NCBI GenBank assembly: GCA_963711495.1
Contig: CAVQEK010000004.1
Coordinates: 2,356,001 to 2,420,000 of the forward strand
DNA length: 64,000 bases
Source of the DNA: CAVQEK01 sp963711495
GTDB taxonomy: Bacteria > Bacteroidota > Bacteroidia > Cytophagales > Cyclobacteriaceae
Direction of reading: 5' to 3'
A program made the translations under genes and the position numbers. Positions 55,344 to 64,000 of the stretch are shown here, piece after piece. The notes under the pieces are model-generated. The model did not search any database and was not told where the DNA came from. It saw nothing but the letters and a program-made list of their open reading frames with translations. Each line of letters begins with the position of its first letter. The stretch's first letter is position 1.

Positions 55344-55853
55344 CAGATGGATCATTCTTGTAACTGGGAATTAAGTTGATGACGTTAGGGGTTGAAAAGT
55401 ATAAAGAAGTGCAGCAGGCATAATGATTAGGGCAGAAATATTGGTGAAGAATACTTCAGAGTAAACTCCAAATACGGAATAGGATCATTTCTAAACTGAG
55501 GGATGAGACAGTACTATGGGAGTTTTCATTTGGCCGATAAAACCGCTTTGCTACGGACATAGGACCTGTTTCAACTCAAAATCGTCAATAAGGATTTGCC
55601 TAAGACCACGTAAAATTGGATGCATTCAGAAAAAAGCTATCCATTGGGTAATTACATCAATGCCCGGATTATAACTTTGGCATTTGATTTTCAACGAGTC
55701 TTGAAAATTTCAGAGCGTTGTTGTTTTTGGCTGGGACAACTTTGGGATTATATCACGATGGCCAAGACACGCGATTCAACTTTGGTCTGCCTACTTTTTT
55801 AGGGATAACGACTTAAGAATAAGAGGTTGTGAAACTTAAATCACCTGTTTGTC
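55344..55853. other. Intergenic region between GH29 and DUF5703 genes
   Basis: No convincing gene. A 60-codon frame at 55620 lacks family resemblance and is followed closely by stops in all frames. No terminator with a T run was found. Confidence 0.5.
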
Positions 55854-58145
55854 ATGAAAAAAATTAATTATCGGAATATACTTCATATGTCTTTTTGCTT
55901 TTTTGTTTTTCTGGTCGTGCAAAAAGACGCTTTTGCCCAGAAGACAGATCTTGCGTCAAGGATCCAGCAAAACAACATTGTTTGGAAAACTGTTGGCGGC
56001 AGTTCACATTCCTCTATGCCATTGGGAAATGGGGATATCGGATTAAATGTCTGGACAGAGGCAAACGGGGACATTTGCTTTTACATCAGTAAAACCGATG
56101 CCTGGGATGAAAACGGGAGGCTATTAAAAATAGGGAAGGTCGTTGTCAATATATCGCCAAACCCATTTTCCAACCAGGATATTTTTGAACAAACCTTAGA
56201 TATTTATAATGGCGGAATCAATATCCGGGCTGGGAGCGGCACTAATACATTCAAGTTTAAAGTTTGGGTGGATGCTAATCATCCTGTGATACACCTCGAT
56301 GCAAAAGTGCCGAGGACAACCAAACTGACTGCTCACACGGAAATATGGAGAAATGAAATTGACACGTTGAAAAAATTGGAGGTGAGTGATTTGAATTATT
56401 TTCCTGAACTGTATGGCCCTACGATTATTCATCCCGATGAGCTTGTGAAAGCATCTGATAAAATTGTTTGGTATCATCACAACCCTGAAGAGTCAGGATT
56501 TAAACTGAACCTGAAAATGCAGGGATTGGAAAATTTTCCATTGAAAAATCCTTTAAAAGACAGAATATTTGGAGCGGCCATGACTGGCAACAATTTCAGG
56601 AAAGAAGATGATACAACATTGGTTAGCAACTCCGGTAAGCGACGTACATTGCAAATTGCCGTGCTCACGCAACAACCCACAAACCCTGAAAAATGGATTG
56701 CGTCCATTGATACTTTGATTGATCAAAAACACATTGCATCAACTAAAAATCTGTATCGACTGAATACAGCATGGTGGCATCAATTCTGGAACAGAAGTTG
56801 GATCAATATTACCAATGCGGATACCACTGACACCCCGAATGGGAAAGAAAATACCGGCAAACTGATTACAAGAGGTTATGCCCTGCAACGATTTATAAAT
56901 GGCTGTGGGGGCAGGGGAAATTTTCCGATAAAGTTCAATGGTTCTATTTTCACGGTAGACTATCCGGGAACAGAAGGATTCGCCGATTATCGCAGATGGG
57001 GTACGGGTTACTGGTGGCAAAATACCAGATTGCCTTATTGGACCATGGCCGCTGCCGGCGACATAGATATGATGCGGCCTTTATTTAAAACCTATTTTGC
57101 ACAACTACCCCTGGAAAAGTATAGAACACGTGTTTCTTTTGGTCACGAGGGGGCGTATTATCCCGAATGCACCTATTTTTGGGGCAGCACATTTACCCAA
57201 TCCTGGGGGAAGATATCATTGGAAGAAACAACGGATAAGGTACAGGCAAGCGGCTATCACAAATATGAATGGGTGAGCGGATTGGAGTTGTCTGCATTGA
57301 TGTTTGAATATTATGCTTACACGCAACAAAAACAATTTGCTACTGATACCCTGTTGCCTTTGACAGAACAAATATTGTTGTTTTTTGACCAACATTATAC
57401 ACTGGATGAAACAGGACATTTAAAATTTGAGCCATCACAGGCACTGGAAACATGGTGGAAATGTACCAATGCGTTACCTGAAATTGCCGGAGTCCATTTT
57501 TTACTCCATAGAATAAAGATGTTGCCGCAGGAACTGGTTTCGGAACGGCTTAAAAATTTAGTCATGAAACTGAATGAAATTTTACCGGACATTCCTACCC
57601 GTCAAGTCGGGAATATGAAAATGCTGGCCCCCGCCGATAAATTTGAAAATAAATCGAATGTAGAAAATCCCGAACTGTATGCCGTATTTCCATTTAAATT
57701 GTTCGGTTTAGGAAAACCGGACATGAATCTGGCAGTAAATGCCTGGGACCATAGAGGACCTCAGGGGTATGAAGGCTGGCGGCAGGATGATATTTGGGCT
57801 GCGTTGCTCGGTAAAACAAATGATGCAAAGATTGGTATCGTGAACAGGGCTTCTCATTGGGATAAAGAAAGTCGTTTCCCGGCTTTTTGGGGGCCTAATT
57901 ATGACTGGGTACCCGACCAGGATCATGGAAGTGTTTTATTGAAAGCCACGCAACTGATGTTGATTCAATGTGATGACAAGGAAATAAGGTTATTTCCTGC
58001 CTGGCCAAAAAATTGGGATGTGAGTTTTAAACTCAATGCGCCCTATAACACTACGGTAGAATGTATTTACAAAAAGGGTAAAATTGAAAAATTAATGGTT
58101 ACCCCAGAACAAAGAATGGAAGACGTGGTGATAGGGAGTGAATGA
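55854..58145 (+). CDS. DUF5703 / GH95-like secreted glycosidase
   Basis: A 763-residue exported protein with a signal peptide (ending QKDAFAQ). The N-terminal beta-sandwich begins SSHSSMPLGNGDIGLNVW, the type of motif found in GH95 fucosidases/galactosidases and in DUF5703 proteins. The alpha/alpha barrel includes GYALQRFINGCGGRGNFPIKFNGSI, YWWQNTRLPYWTMAAAGD and SQALETWWKCTNALPEIAG. C-terminal region LFPAWPKNWDVSFKL is usual for this group. It acts next to GH29 and GH20 and so is likely an alpha-L-fucosidase or alpha-galactosidase, but the exact linkage is not proven. Confidence 0.8.
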   Translation: MKKINYRNILHMSFCFFVFLVVQKDAFAQKTDLASRIQQNNIVWKTVGGSSHSSMPLGNGDIGLNVWTEANGDICFYISKTDAWDENGRLLKIGKVVVNISPNPFSNQDIFEQTLDIYNGGINIRAGSGTNTFKFKVWVDANHPVIHLDAKVPRTTKLTAHTEIWRNEIDTLKKLEVSDLNYFPELYGPTIIHPDELVKASDKIVWYHHNPEESGFKLNLKMQGLENFPLKNPLKDRIFGAAMTGNNFRKEDDTTLVSNSGKRRTLQIAVLTQQPTNPEKWIASIDTLIDQKHIASTKNLYRLNTAWWHQFWNRSWINITNADTTDTPNGKENTGKLITRGYALQRFINGCGGRGNFPIKFNGSIFTVDYPGTEGFADYRRWGTGYWWQNTRLPYWTMAAAGDIDMMRPLFKTYFAQLPLEKYRTRVSFGHEGAYYPECTYFWGSTFTQSWGKISLEETTDKVQASGYHKYEWVSGLELSALMFEYYAYTQQKQFATDTLLPLTEQILLFFDQHYTLDETGHLKFEPSQALETWWKCTNALPEIAGVHFLLHRIKMLPQELVSERLKNLVMKLNEILPDIPTRQVGNMKMLAPADKFENKSNVENPELYAVFPFKLFGLGKPDMNLAVNAWDHRGPQGYEGWRQDDIWAALLGKTNDAKIGIVNRASHWDKESRFPAFWGPNYDWVPDQDHGSVLLKATQLMLIQCDDKEIRLFPAWPKNWDVSFKLNAPYNTTVECIYKKGKIEKLMVTPEQRMEDVVIGSE

Positions 58146-58220
58146 AGAGTTTTGTTTTTAAGTCGATAGGCGGTGTTAAGAATCAGAAGTTTTAAATCCA
58201 ACAATGATAACTGTACAATT

Positions 58221-60488
58221 ATGATTTTTTCAAATAAAATATTGTTCATGGGAAAACTGTTTTTTTTGTGGGGATTGATGGGTTTGTCAATATCAGTCGA
58301 CGCACAAATGGCAAAAAATCCAGGGGCTATGGATTTGATCCCAAAACCTGTGCATTGCCTTGAAAAGGAAGGAGAATTTAAGATGTCACCCGAGGTTAAG
58401 ATTTTTACCCCCTCAGAATTTTCTGACGTAGCCAAACTTCTGGAAGAGCAGCTTCAATTGTGCAATGCCGTAGTAACACAAAAAAATGAGGCAGCCATTA
58501 TTTTTTCAAAGGCCGAAGAGACACAAGATCTCGGGAAAGAAGGATACATACTCAAAATCGGACAAACAGGAGTATCGATTGCTTCTGAAACTGCTGAGGG
58601 AGCAATTCATGCTGTGTTTACGCTTGTACAATTACGGCTTTTGCAGCCAGACATGAATAAAATACCCTGTGCTGAAATTACCGATTATCCACGATTTAGC
58701 TATAGGGGGATGCATTTGGATGTTTCGCGAAATTTCTTTCCCGTGAGTTTTATAAAGAAATACATTGATATGATGGCGCTGTATAAATACAATACCTTTC
58801 ACTGGCACCTCACTGACGGTCCCGGATGGCGTCTTGAAATCAAAAAGTATCCGTTACTCACTTCTAAAGCGGCATTCAGGACGCATAATACCTGGAAAGA
58901 ATGGTGGCACAGCCCAAGAAAGTACAGTGAAGAAGGGGATCCAAATGCTTATGGCGGTTATTATACGCAGGAAGATGCAAAAGAAATTGTTGAATATGCT
59001 GCTCGGCGCGGTATCACGGTAATTCCTGAGATTGAGATGCCGGGGCATTCGGAGGAAGTGCTTGCCATGTATCCGGAACTTTCCTGCTCCGGCAAACCCT
59101 ATCAAAACAGTGAATTTTGTATCGGTAACCCGCAAACAATCACATTCCTTGAAAACATCCTGACCGAAGTGATGGATATTTTTCCTTCAACCTATATTCA
59201 TATCGGCGGCGATGAAGCCAGCACCAAGTCCTGGGAACAATGCCCTAAATGCCAAACTCTTATGAAAGAACAAGGCTTCAAAGACGAACATGAATTGCAA
59301 GGCTATCTGATTAAGCACATGGAGCAATTTTTAAAAGCACACGGGCGAAAACTTTTGGGTTGGGATGAAATTATAGAAGGCGGATTACCAGATGATGCCA
59401 CGGTGATGAGTTGGAGGGGCGAAAGCGGAGGAATAAAAGCCGTCAAACAGGACCACGATGTAGTCATGACGCCAGGTGAAACTTATTTTGACAAATACCA
59501 GAGTGATCCCTCTACGCAACCGGAGGCGATTGGAGGATTTTTACCCATTGATATGGTTTATAATTATGAGCCTGTCCCCAGTATTTTAACCCTGGAACAG
59601 GCAAAACATATTTTAGGTACGCAGGCAAATCTTTGGACAGAATATATGCCAACCACTTATCAGGTAGAATACATGGCCTATCCCAGGGCCCTTGCTTTGG
59701 CAGAAGTAGCCTGGACACCGGCAGAACATAAAAATTTTGATGATTTTCAAAGACGACTTCAGTTTCATTATCGTTTACTGCAACGGAAAAACATTAATTA
59801 CTGCCGACCTTCTACCTTTCTTACCGTAAATTCACTGCCTGATTATGAGCACAAGCAAAACCAGATAAGTTTTAAAAGCGAACAATACAAGCCTGAGATC
59901 CGGTATACACTGGACGGAAGCAATCCCACAGCAACTTCGGAATTGTACACAAAACCATTTTACGTCACGGGAAAAACTGAAATTAAGGCGGCGATTTTTA
60001 AAAATGGTTTTTTGCAGGGTAAACCAACGACCTATACCGATTATTACCATCATGCCATTGGCAAAAAAGTGATCTACAACAATTTATGGAGCGACGCCTA
60101 CCCTGCTCAAAAAGAACTGACCCTGACCAATGGAGTGAGAGGTTCGCTAACTTATTCCGATAAACAATGGCAGGGATTTTTGGATGATTTTGACGTGACG
60201 GTTGACATGGAAAATGCTCAACCCATTTCGTCCATTTCCATCCGGTTCATGCATCAGCCGGGTCCCGGGGTTTACCTGCCATCTTATGTGGAAATCGAAT
60301 TTTCTGAGGATGGAAAAACATTTACCACATACAAAAAACAAACGCATAACATAAGTCCGGACAATCCTGACCTTATTTTTAAAACATTTACTTTCGATTG
60401 CGAAAACACCAATGCGAGGTATATCCGGATTATTGCGCCAAATGTGATGGGAGGGTTTATGTTTACGGATGAGATCATTGTTTTCTGA
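58221..60488 (+). CDS. Beta-N-acetylhexosaminidase, GH20
   Basis: Start at the ATG at 58221 (or the next at 58248), giving a signal peptide (LWGLMGLSISVDAQ); the upstream 16 codons do not look coding. A GH20b domain (about 30-135) precedes the barrel, with RFSYRGMHLDVSRNFFPV, FHWHLTDGPGWRLE, and the catalytic pair D331-E332 in HIGGDEASTKSWEQCPKC. C-terminal modules resemble chitobiase/discoidin-type domains (TLDGSNPTATSELYTKPF and beyond). It removes terminal GlcNAc or GalNAc with substrate-assisted catalysis. Confidence 0.95.
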   Translation: MIFSNKILFMGKLFFLWGLMGLSISVDAQMAKNPGAMDLIPKPVHCLEKEGEFKMSPEVKIFTPSEFSDVAKLLEEQLQLCNAVVTQKNEAAIIFSKAEETQDLGKEGYILKIGQTGVSIASETAEGAIHAVFTLVQLRLLQPDMNKIPCAEITDYPRFSYRGMHLDVSRNFFPVSFIKKYIDMMALYKYNTFHWHLTDGPGWRLEIKKYPLLTSKAAFRTHNTWKEWWHSPRKYSEEGDPNAYGGYYTQEDAKEIVEYAARRGITVIPEIEMPGHSEEVLAMYPELSCSGKPYQNSEFCIGNPQTITFLENILTEVMDIFPSTYIHIGGDEASTKSWEQCPKCQTLMKEQGFKDEHELQGYLIKHMEQFLKAHGRKLLGWDEIIEGGLPDDATVMSWRGESGGIKAVKQDHDVVMTPGETYFDKYQSDPSTQPEAIGGFLPIDMVYNYEPVPSILTLEQAKHILGTQANLWTEYMPTTYQVEYMAYPRALALAEVAWTPAEHKNFDDFQRRLQFHYRLLQRKNINYCRPSTFLTVNSLPDYEHKQNQISFKSEQYKPEIRYTLDGSNPTATSELYTKPFYVTGKTEIKAAIFKNGFLQGKPTTYTDYYHHAIGKKVIYNNLWSDAYPAQKELTLTNGVRGSLTYSDKQWQGFLDDFDVTVDMENAQPISSISIRFMHQPGPGVYLPSYVEIEFSEDGKTFTTYKKQTHNISPDNPDLIFKTFTFDCENTNARYIRIIAPNVMGGFMFTDEIIVF

Positions 60489-60974
60489 TATTTTAAAAAA
60501 GCAGAAACTACTGAAATTGATTGAAAAAACGGTAAAAATCCAGTAAGCATTGTGAAACAGAATGTCTGGAAAAATCTGATCAAATGGTATGTCTCAAACA
60601 CTTCAGATTGAATTATTGGATTAAATGATTTTTGTTAAACCATTTCAGGAGATATAAATCAGGCAGAATGAAAATCCAATCTGCAAATGGTCGTGGGATG
60701 TCGGTAAGGAGAATATGCGGAATTTAGAATCAAAGCACTGAAGCCGCTGCATCCTGGAAGGTAAAAAGTAATTTTAATGCATGGTCAAGGTGGGTTAATG
60801 TCATGCATAAACAGTGTAAATTTTTAAATCCAATGGGTGATGTAAACAGGTTTCATACATTAAGAAAGGATAGGGAAAAGTAGCTGAATAGTTTTTTCTA
60901 TATATTTTTGATGAGAACAATACCGATTATACCAGAGTTTTACTAATTTATTAGCCAAACCAACCACCATCATT
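60489..60974. other. Intergenic region before PAS-LuxR regulator
   Basis: Nothing coding seen. TATTTTTG at 60903-60910 resembles a Bacteroidota -7 element 65 nt before the regulator start, but the -33 position has no TTG. No hairpin with a T run after the GH20 stop. Confidence 0.45.
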
Positions 60975-61661
60975 GTGAAACCAGTCTCAACCAATTCTTT
61001 CCGGGAAGAACTGAGCCTTACGCTCAAAAATTTCAATGACCTTCAACATACCATGATCAGTATTTATAATACTGGAACAGAGCATTTCACCTTTTTCAAT
61101 CATTTAATTCAAAATTATTTGGGTTACGATCCCCGCGATCTGGTAAATCGAAATCTAAGTTTCTGGCTTTCGCTGATACACAAAGAAGATTATCTGAAGA
61201 TTAACCAGGAATTCATTGAAATACGCAGTGATATTTCTGCCTTTATGCACGGTGAATGCAATAAAATGGAATATCGAATTCGCCACAGAAACGGGCATTG
61301 GTTGTTGGTTTCTCATGAACAGAGAGCAGTTAAGTTGGATAAAAGCAACCTGGTTGTCAACCTTATCCTGGATTTGACGGAAAGAAAATTACTCAATGAC
61401 TATTTGAATTTCTGTTCCCAACAAGGCACCAAAAGAGAGATAGCGGATCTGTGTATTTTGAACAATGATCTGGAAGTATCTGACAGGGAAATGGAGGTGC
61501 TGAAATTAATTGGCTGTGGCTATTCTTCCAAAGAAATAGCCTGCAAGCTGTTCATCAGCAATCACACCGCCATTTCACACCGCAAAAATCTGATCAGAAA
61601 ATTTGGCGTTAAAAACACCGCACAGCTTATTCGTGAAGCTTCCAAAATGGTTTTACTCTGA
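60975..61661 (+). CDS. PAS-domain LuxR-type transcription factor
   Basis: A 228-residue regulator with a GTG start. A PAS domain occupies about residues 25-135 (LGYDPRDLVNRNLSFWLSLI, HRNGHWLLVSHEQRAV). The C-terminal LuxR/GerE helix-turn-helix (about 165-226) reads SDREMEVLKLIGCGYSSKEI, FISNHTAISHRKNLIRKFG. No receiver domain is present, so it senses a ligand or redox cue directly. It closes the glycan locus and may control it. Confidence 0.9.
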   Translation: MKPVSTNSFREELSLTLKNFNDLQHTMISIYNTGTEHFTFFNHLIQNYLGYDPRDLVNRNLSFWLSLIHKEDYLKINQEFIEIRSDISAFMHGECNKMEYRIRHRNGHWLLVSHEQRAVKLDKSNLVVNLILDLTERKLLNDYLNFCSQQGTKREIADLCILNNDLEVSDREMEVLKLIGCGYSSKEIACKLFISNHTAISHRKNLIRKFGVKNTAQLIREASKMVLL

Positions 61662-61834
61662 AATGGCGAATTTTTTTTAATGTCTAAATCACCATTTTTG
61701 GGGATTGCGCTTCTCTTAAAAATGATAAAACTTAGATGTTGATTTAAAAATTAGACAATTCCCGGTAAAAATGGCAATATTTCCAGTTACAGGATCTGGT
61801 CTAATAACCATAACATCAACGAACACCGACTACC

Positions 61835-64000
61835 ATGGCTATCCTCGATCCCGAGTTGCAATCCCTGCTTACGCGCAAAGCCCAGTTAAAAAAAACTAAA
61901 TCCCAAAAAGAATCTCTTGCAGGCCCACCACTTGATTTTGATAAACCGCTTAATATATCGGTAAATTTTAAAGGAGATATTGAAAAATTGAAATCGCTGG
62001 GGTTCAAACCAGCCTCTGTGTATGGTCATATTGCTTTTGGAATAATTACTTTAAACGACCTGGAAGCGTTGGCAAACAGCAGCAACGTTGTCAGCATTGA
62101 AAAACAGCGACTTCATAAAATTCAACTGGATGATAGTGTTCCGGACATTAAAGCCAACCAGGTCTGGAGCCGCTCGGATTCTACATTTTCCGGATTTACC
62201 GGAAAAGATGTGATCGTCGGCATTGTTGATACAGGCATAGATTTCAGACACAAGAGTTTTAGAAAAGCCGACGATACCACAAGAATACTTAAAATCTGGG
62301 ACCAAACGCTGACCAAGCAGGGTAGTGAAACCGTACCCGGGGCAATAACAGATGCCAACATTGGAGCCGTACCCCTGGGTTATGGCGTTGAGTACGACAC
62401 CAATCAGATTAATCAAACCCTGCAAAGCGGCAGTCCGGCGGTACCGGTACGCCATCTGGATGAACACGGTCATGGTACTCATGTCGGCGGCATCAGCGCC
62501 GGTGATGGCTCACAATCCGGGGGGTGTCATGGAGCTTTCAATTATATTGGGGTTGCCCCTGAAGCCGATATTATAGCGGTTCGGTTGTTTGGTCTTACAG
62601 CAAGCGACAGTAATTTAACAGCACCAAGTACTGGTGGAAGTAGCTTTATTATGGACGCTATTTCCTATATTTTAAATGAAGCTAAAAAGTTAACTACGCC
62701 CAAACCAGTTGTTATCAATTTGAGCCTTGGGTTATTTTCAGAAAAAATGGATGGATCTTCCGCCAATGCCCAGGCGATAGACACACTAATTACCAACAAT
62801 TCTCAGGGTTTTTCCGTGGTGTTTGCTGCCGGCAACGACGGGGACAGTAATTTTCATGCCAAAGCAGATGTTCCGGCAGGTCCGACCGACAAGTTAAGTT
62901 TGAGATTTAAAATTTTCCCAGATGACGAAAAGAAAAGATATTTCGCAATTGTTTATTCGGGCTCAAACCTCAAGATACAACTCACTTCACCGGTAGGTGG
63001 ATCCAATGGGAAAATTGCCTGGGTAACACAGGCTGCCGGAAGTGGCACAAGCAGTACTGCCAACGGAACCGGTGGGACGGTCACCATCAACAATCAACCG
63101 AATCACATATCCATCGAAATTGATCCACCTACATTAACCGCCCCTGCCAAAGGTCACAATATCTCAGGTGATTGGTTAATAGAACTCCAGGATGCGGGAT
63201 CATCTGCCACACCGATGGATGCTTTTTGCCTCTACGGCAGTTCACATGATTCAAAGTCACCCTATTTTCTGGACCATACGACCAATCAAACGACACTAAC
63301 CCAGGATGCGACAGCACAAGAGGTGATCACCGTTGGCGCCTATTCAGACGATAATGATACACTTGCCTCTTTTTCAGCCCGGGGGATGACCCTGGATTTA
63401 CGGCAGAAACCAGAGATTGCCGCGCCGGGTGTTGGTATTCAATCTGCAGGAATATCAAGTGATCGGGGCGGGTGTGCTGCCTGTTGTTGTGACTGTTGTC
63501 AGGATTTTTATGTGGCGAAAAGCGGGACGAGTATGGCTGCTCCCCATGTAGCCGGCGTGGTGGCTTTATTGTTTCACAAAAATAAAAACCTGAATCACAC
63601 AGAAGTTAAGGATCATATTTTTAATCATAGTCAGGGTGTTCCATCAGGAGCCCCGCCAGATGATGATTTTGGATGGGGTGTTGGCAAAATAGATGCCAAG
63701 GCGGCAGTGGATTCGGTTACGCCGCCAACACCGATATTGCCGACTTCCGGTTCTTCTTCTTCGGACCCGATAACATTCACAGCAAGTCCACGAGAAACTT
63801 TTGAGAGATTGCAAGAGCGTTTCCTGAGTACGGATCGTGGTCTGGAATTTCTGAGCATATTCAATAAACATTTTGATGAGATCAGGGAGTTGATCAATAC
63901 CAATAAACGCGTCGCCACGGTTTGGCACCGGAGCAAAGGGCCTTTGTGGATCCGCGCCGGATTTAAAGCAGCTTATACACCGAACATGCCCATACCACTG
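61835..64000 (+). CDS. S8 (subtilisin-like) serine protease, 3' end outside window
   Basis: The frame from ATG at 61835 is open to the window end (722 codons). N-terminal residues 30-100 resemble an inhibitor-type propeptide, with no signal peptide seen. The catalytic triad is D132 in VDTGID, H213 in HGHGTHVGG and S566 in SGTSMAAPH; a GNDG oxyanion-type segment lies near residue 330. A long insertion (about 340-495) separates that region from the serine. Directly before the serine, residues 547-555 (CAACCCDCC) contain six cysteines. After the protease core a helical region follows (FERLQERFLSTDRG). The end of the gene lies outside. Confidence 0.93.
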   Translation, partial: MAILDPELQSLLTRKAQLKKTKSQKESLAGPPLDFDKPLNISVNFKGDIEKLKSLGFKPASVYGHIAFGIITLNDLEALANSSNVVSIEKQRLHKIQLDDSVPDIKANQVWSRSDSTFSGFTGKDVIVGIVDTGIDFRHKSFRKADDTTRILKIWDQTLTKQGSETVPGAITDANIGAVPLGYGVEYDTNQINQTLQSGSPAVPVRHLDEHGHGTHVGGISAGDGSQSGGCHGAFNYIGVAPEADIIAVRLFGLTASDSNLTAPSTGGSSFIMDAISYILNEAKKLTTPKPVVINLSLGLFSEKMDGSSANAQAIDTLITNNSQGFSVVFAAGNDGDSNFHAKADVPAGPTDKLSLRFKIFPDDEKKRYFAIVYSGSNLKIQLTSPVGGSNGKIAWVTQAAGSGTSSTANGTGGTVTINNQPNHISIEIDPPTLTAPAKGHNISGDWLIELQDAGSSATPMDAFCLYGSSHDSKSPYFLDHTTNQTTLTQDATAQEVITVGAYSDDNDTLASFSARGMTLDLRQKPEIAAPGVGIQSAGISSDRGGCAACCCDCCQDFYVAKSGTSMAAPHVAGVVALLFHKNKNLNHTEVKDHIFNHSQGVPSGAPPDDDFGWGVGKIDAKAAVDSVTPPTPILPTSGSSSSDPITFTASPRETFERLQERFLSTDRGLEFLSIFNKHFDEIRELINTNKRVATVWHRSKGPLWIRAGFKAAYTPNMPIPL

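Noticed and set aside
55620..55802. 60-codon frame between GH29 and DUF5703 genes, considered as a TonB-receptor remnant
   Set aside because: No frame gives a consistent receptor motif; the resemblance was too weak to report as a pseudogene.
1..64000. CRISPR array, tRNA/rRNA genes, phage or conjugation modules
   Set aside because: No regularly spaced repeats, no cloverleaf-like or rRNA-like sequence and no recombinase, capsid or relaxase motifs were found on either strand.

Overview
The window looks like Bacteroidota DNA, probably a Cytophagales-type glycan degrader. The support is two complete ECF sigma / FecR / SusC / SusD cassettes, LytS/LytTR regulation, a Kdp potassium operon with a split KdpD, and many exported lipoproteins and glycoside hydrolases. 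No rRNA, tRNA, CRISPR array, integrase or transposase was seen.

Layout. 1-6.6 kb: the 3' part of a kdp operon, kdpA (partial)-kdpB-kdpC-TrkA-N protein-KdpD/USP-histidine kinase, tightly packed on the + strand. 7.2-17.3 kb: mostly minus-strand accessory genes: small membrane proteins, a lipoprotein alpha/beta hydrolase, a fibronectin-type fragment, a beta-barrel-like lipoprotein, an AraC-TM-TolB-TPR regulator, decayed gene remnants, an esterase, a CPBP protease and a GH88/105 hydrolase. 17.2-35.1 kb: a segment bracketed by two 699-bp direct copies (about 97% identical by eye). It begins in a truncated aspartokinase and ends in a truncated OmpA gene. It carries mazG, a sigma/FecR/SusC/SusD cassette, two exported RraA-like proteins alternating with two Tat-exported enolase-superfamily enzymes, and a BASS-family transporter. 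Removing it restores a continuous GH88 - MotA/TolQ-like - LytS/LytTR order, so I read it as a foreign insertion, for instance by single crossover of a circle. 35.5-61.7 kb: a polysaccharide-utilisation locus with LytS/LytTR, a sulfatase, a second sigma/FecR/SusC/SusD set, GH63-like, GH38-like, GH29, DUF5703/GH95-like and GH20 enzymes and a PAS-LuxR regulator. 61.8-64 kb: a subtilisin-like protease cut by the window end, with a striking cysteine cluster next to its catalytic serine.

How the genes fit together. In the inserted segment, SusC/SusD would bring an acidic sugar or oligomer into the periplasm. The exported dehydratases and RraA/HMG-aldolase-like proteins could dehydrate and cleave it there, and the BASS carrier could import an organic acid. 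In the 35-61 kb locus, fucosidase, hexosaminidase, mannosidase-like and sulfatase activities suggest a fucosylated, GlcNAc/mannose-containing and perhaps sulfated glycan. These functions are inferred from family and context; no substrate is shown by the sequence.
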